DNA of 14,006 bases from Desulfuromusa sp. (GTDB taxonomy: Bacteria; Desulfobacterota; Desulfuromonadia; Desulfuromonadales; Geopsychrobacteraceae): positions 1 through 14,006 of the forward strand of contig JAOZOH010000076.1 of the NCBI GenBank assembly GCA_029933365.1, written 5' to 3'. This document shows, in pieces, positions 13,952 to 14,006 of the stretch (the stretch's first letter is position 1; every line of letters starts with the position of its first letter). Both the position numbers and the translations under genes were made by a program. The notes beneath the pieces are model-generated. The model saw nothing but the letters and a program-made list of their open reading frames with translations, had not been told where the DNA came from and did not search any database.

Positions 13952-14006
13952 ATCGGGTAGGAGGCGGAATTACTTCCGCCGTCCTCCCACACCACCGTGC
14001 GTACGG
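13952..14006 (-). mobile_element. 3' end of a group II intron (domain V end and domain VI)
   Basis: On the minus strand the window opens with CCGTACGCACGGTGGTGTG, which resembles the 3' strand and tail of a bacterial domain V. Then comes a complete domain VI. GGGAGGA (13988-13982) pairs with TCCT-CCC (13962-13955), leaving a bulged A at 13958. GGCGGAA (13980-13974) pairs with TTCCGCC (13969-13963) across a GUAA tetraloop. The bulged A, the expected branch point, is followed by CCCGAT, so the intron should end at 13952 with the consensus AT. The rest of the intron, including any reverse transcriptase gene, lies outside the window. Confidence 0.8.

Overview
All genes in this window lie on the minus strand, so transcription runs from base 14006 toward base 1. 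The gene set is amino-acid, phospholipid and isoprenoid housekeeping. The ilvB-ilvN-psd-pssA-leuA linkage, the short archaeal-type Psd, the HacA/HacB-type LeuC/LeuD, the leucine T-box on leuA and the dispersed repeats all suggest a Desulfuromonadia/Geobacter-Pelobacter-Desulfuromonas type bacterium. The base composition looks lower in G+C than a typical Geobacter. This placement is an inference from gene order and protein character, not a database match.

Layout from right to left. Bases 13952-14006 are the 3' end of a group II intron (end of domain V plus a complete domain VI) that continues past the window edge. Next is an envelope and lipid-precursor operon: uppS (13093-13836), cdsA (12278-13078, apparently starting at a non-standard ATT codon), dxr (11109-12269), rseP (9793-11112) and tsaB (9059-9793). 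Its genes overlap or nearly touch. A small DUF465/YdcH-like gene (8765-8983) follows, probably with its own promoter. Bases 8402-8764 hold no gene but are rich in structure: a long perfect-looking hairpin, REP-like GGGACAG palindromes inside a pair of inverted repeats, and a 14-bp palindrome in front of ilvB.

The branched-chain amino-acid and phospholipid block is ilvB (6704-8401), ilvN (6164-6655), psd (5494-6138) and pssA (4727-5497). IlvBN makes acetolactate. PssA and Psd together make phosphatidylethanolamine from the CDP-diacylglycerol supplied by CdsA. ilvC, which I remember as sitting between ilvN and psd in Geobacter, is absent.

Bases 4081-4726 contain a promoter candidate and a complete leucine T-box riboswitch (specifier CTC, T-box sequence, intrinsic terminator). 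They also hold an unusually long 300-base spacer with a palindromic element. Downstream lie leuA (2539-4080), leuC (1066-2346), leuD (444-974) and the 5' part of ilvD (1-362). They probably form one leucine-responsive transcript. Dispersed repeats have entered both the leuA-leuC and leuC-leuD gaps.

I found no defence system, CRISPR array, toxin-antitoxin pair or unknown multigene system. The points most worth checking are the ATT start of cdsA, the intron end upstream of uppS, the repeat elements embedded in the leu operon, the long T-box spacer and the missing ilvC.
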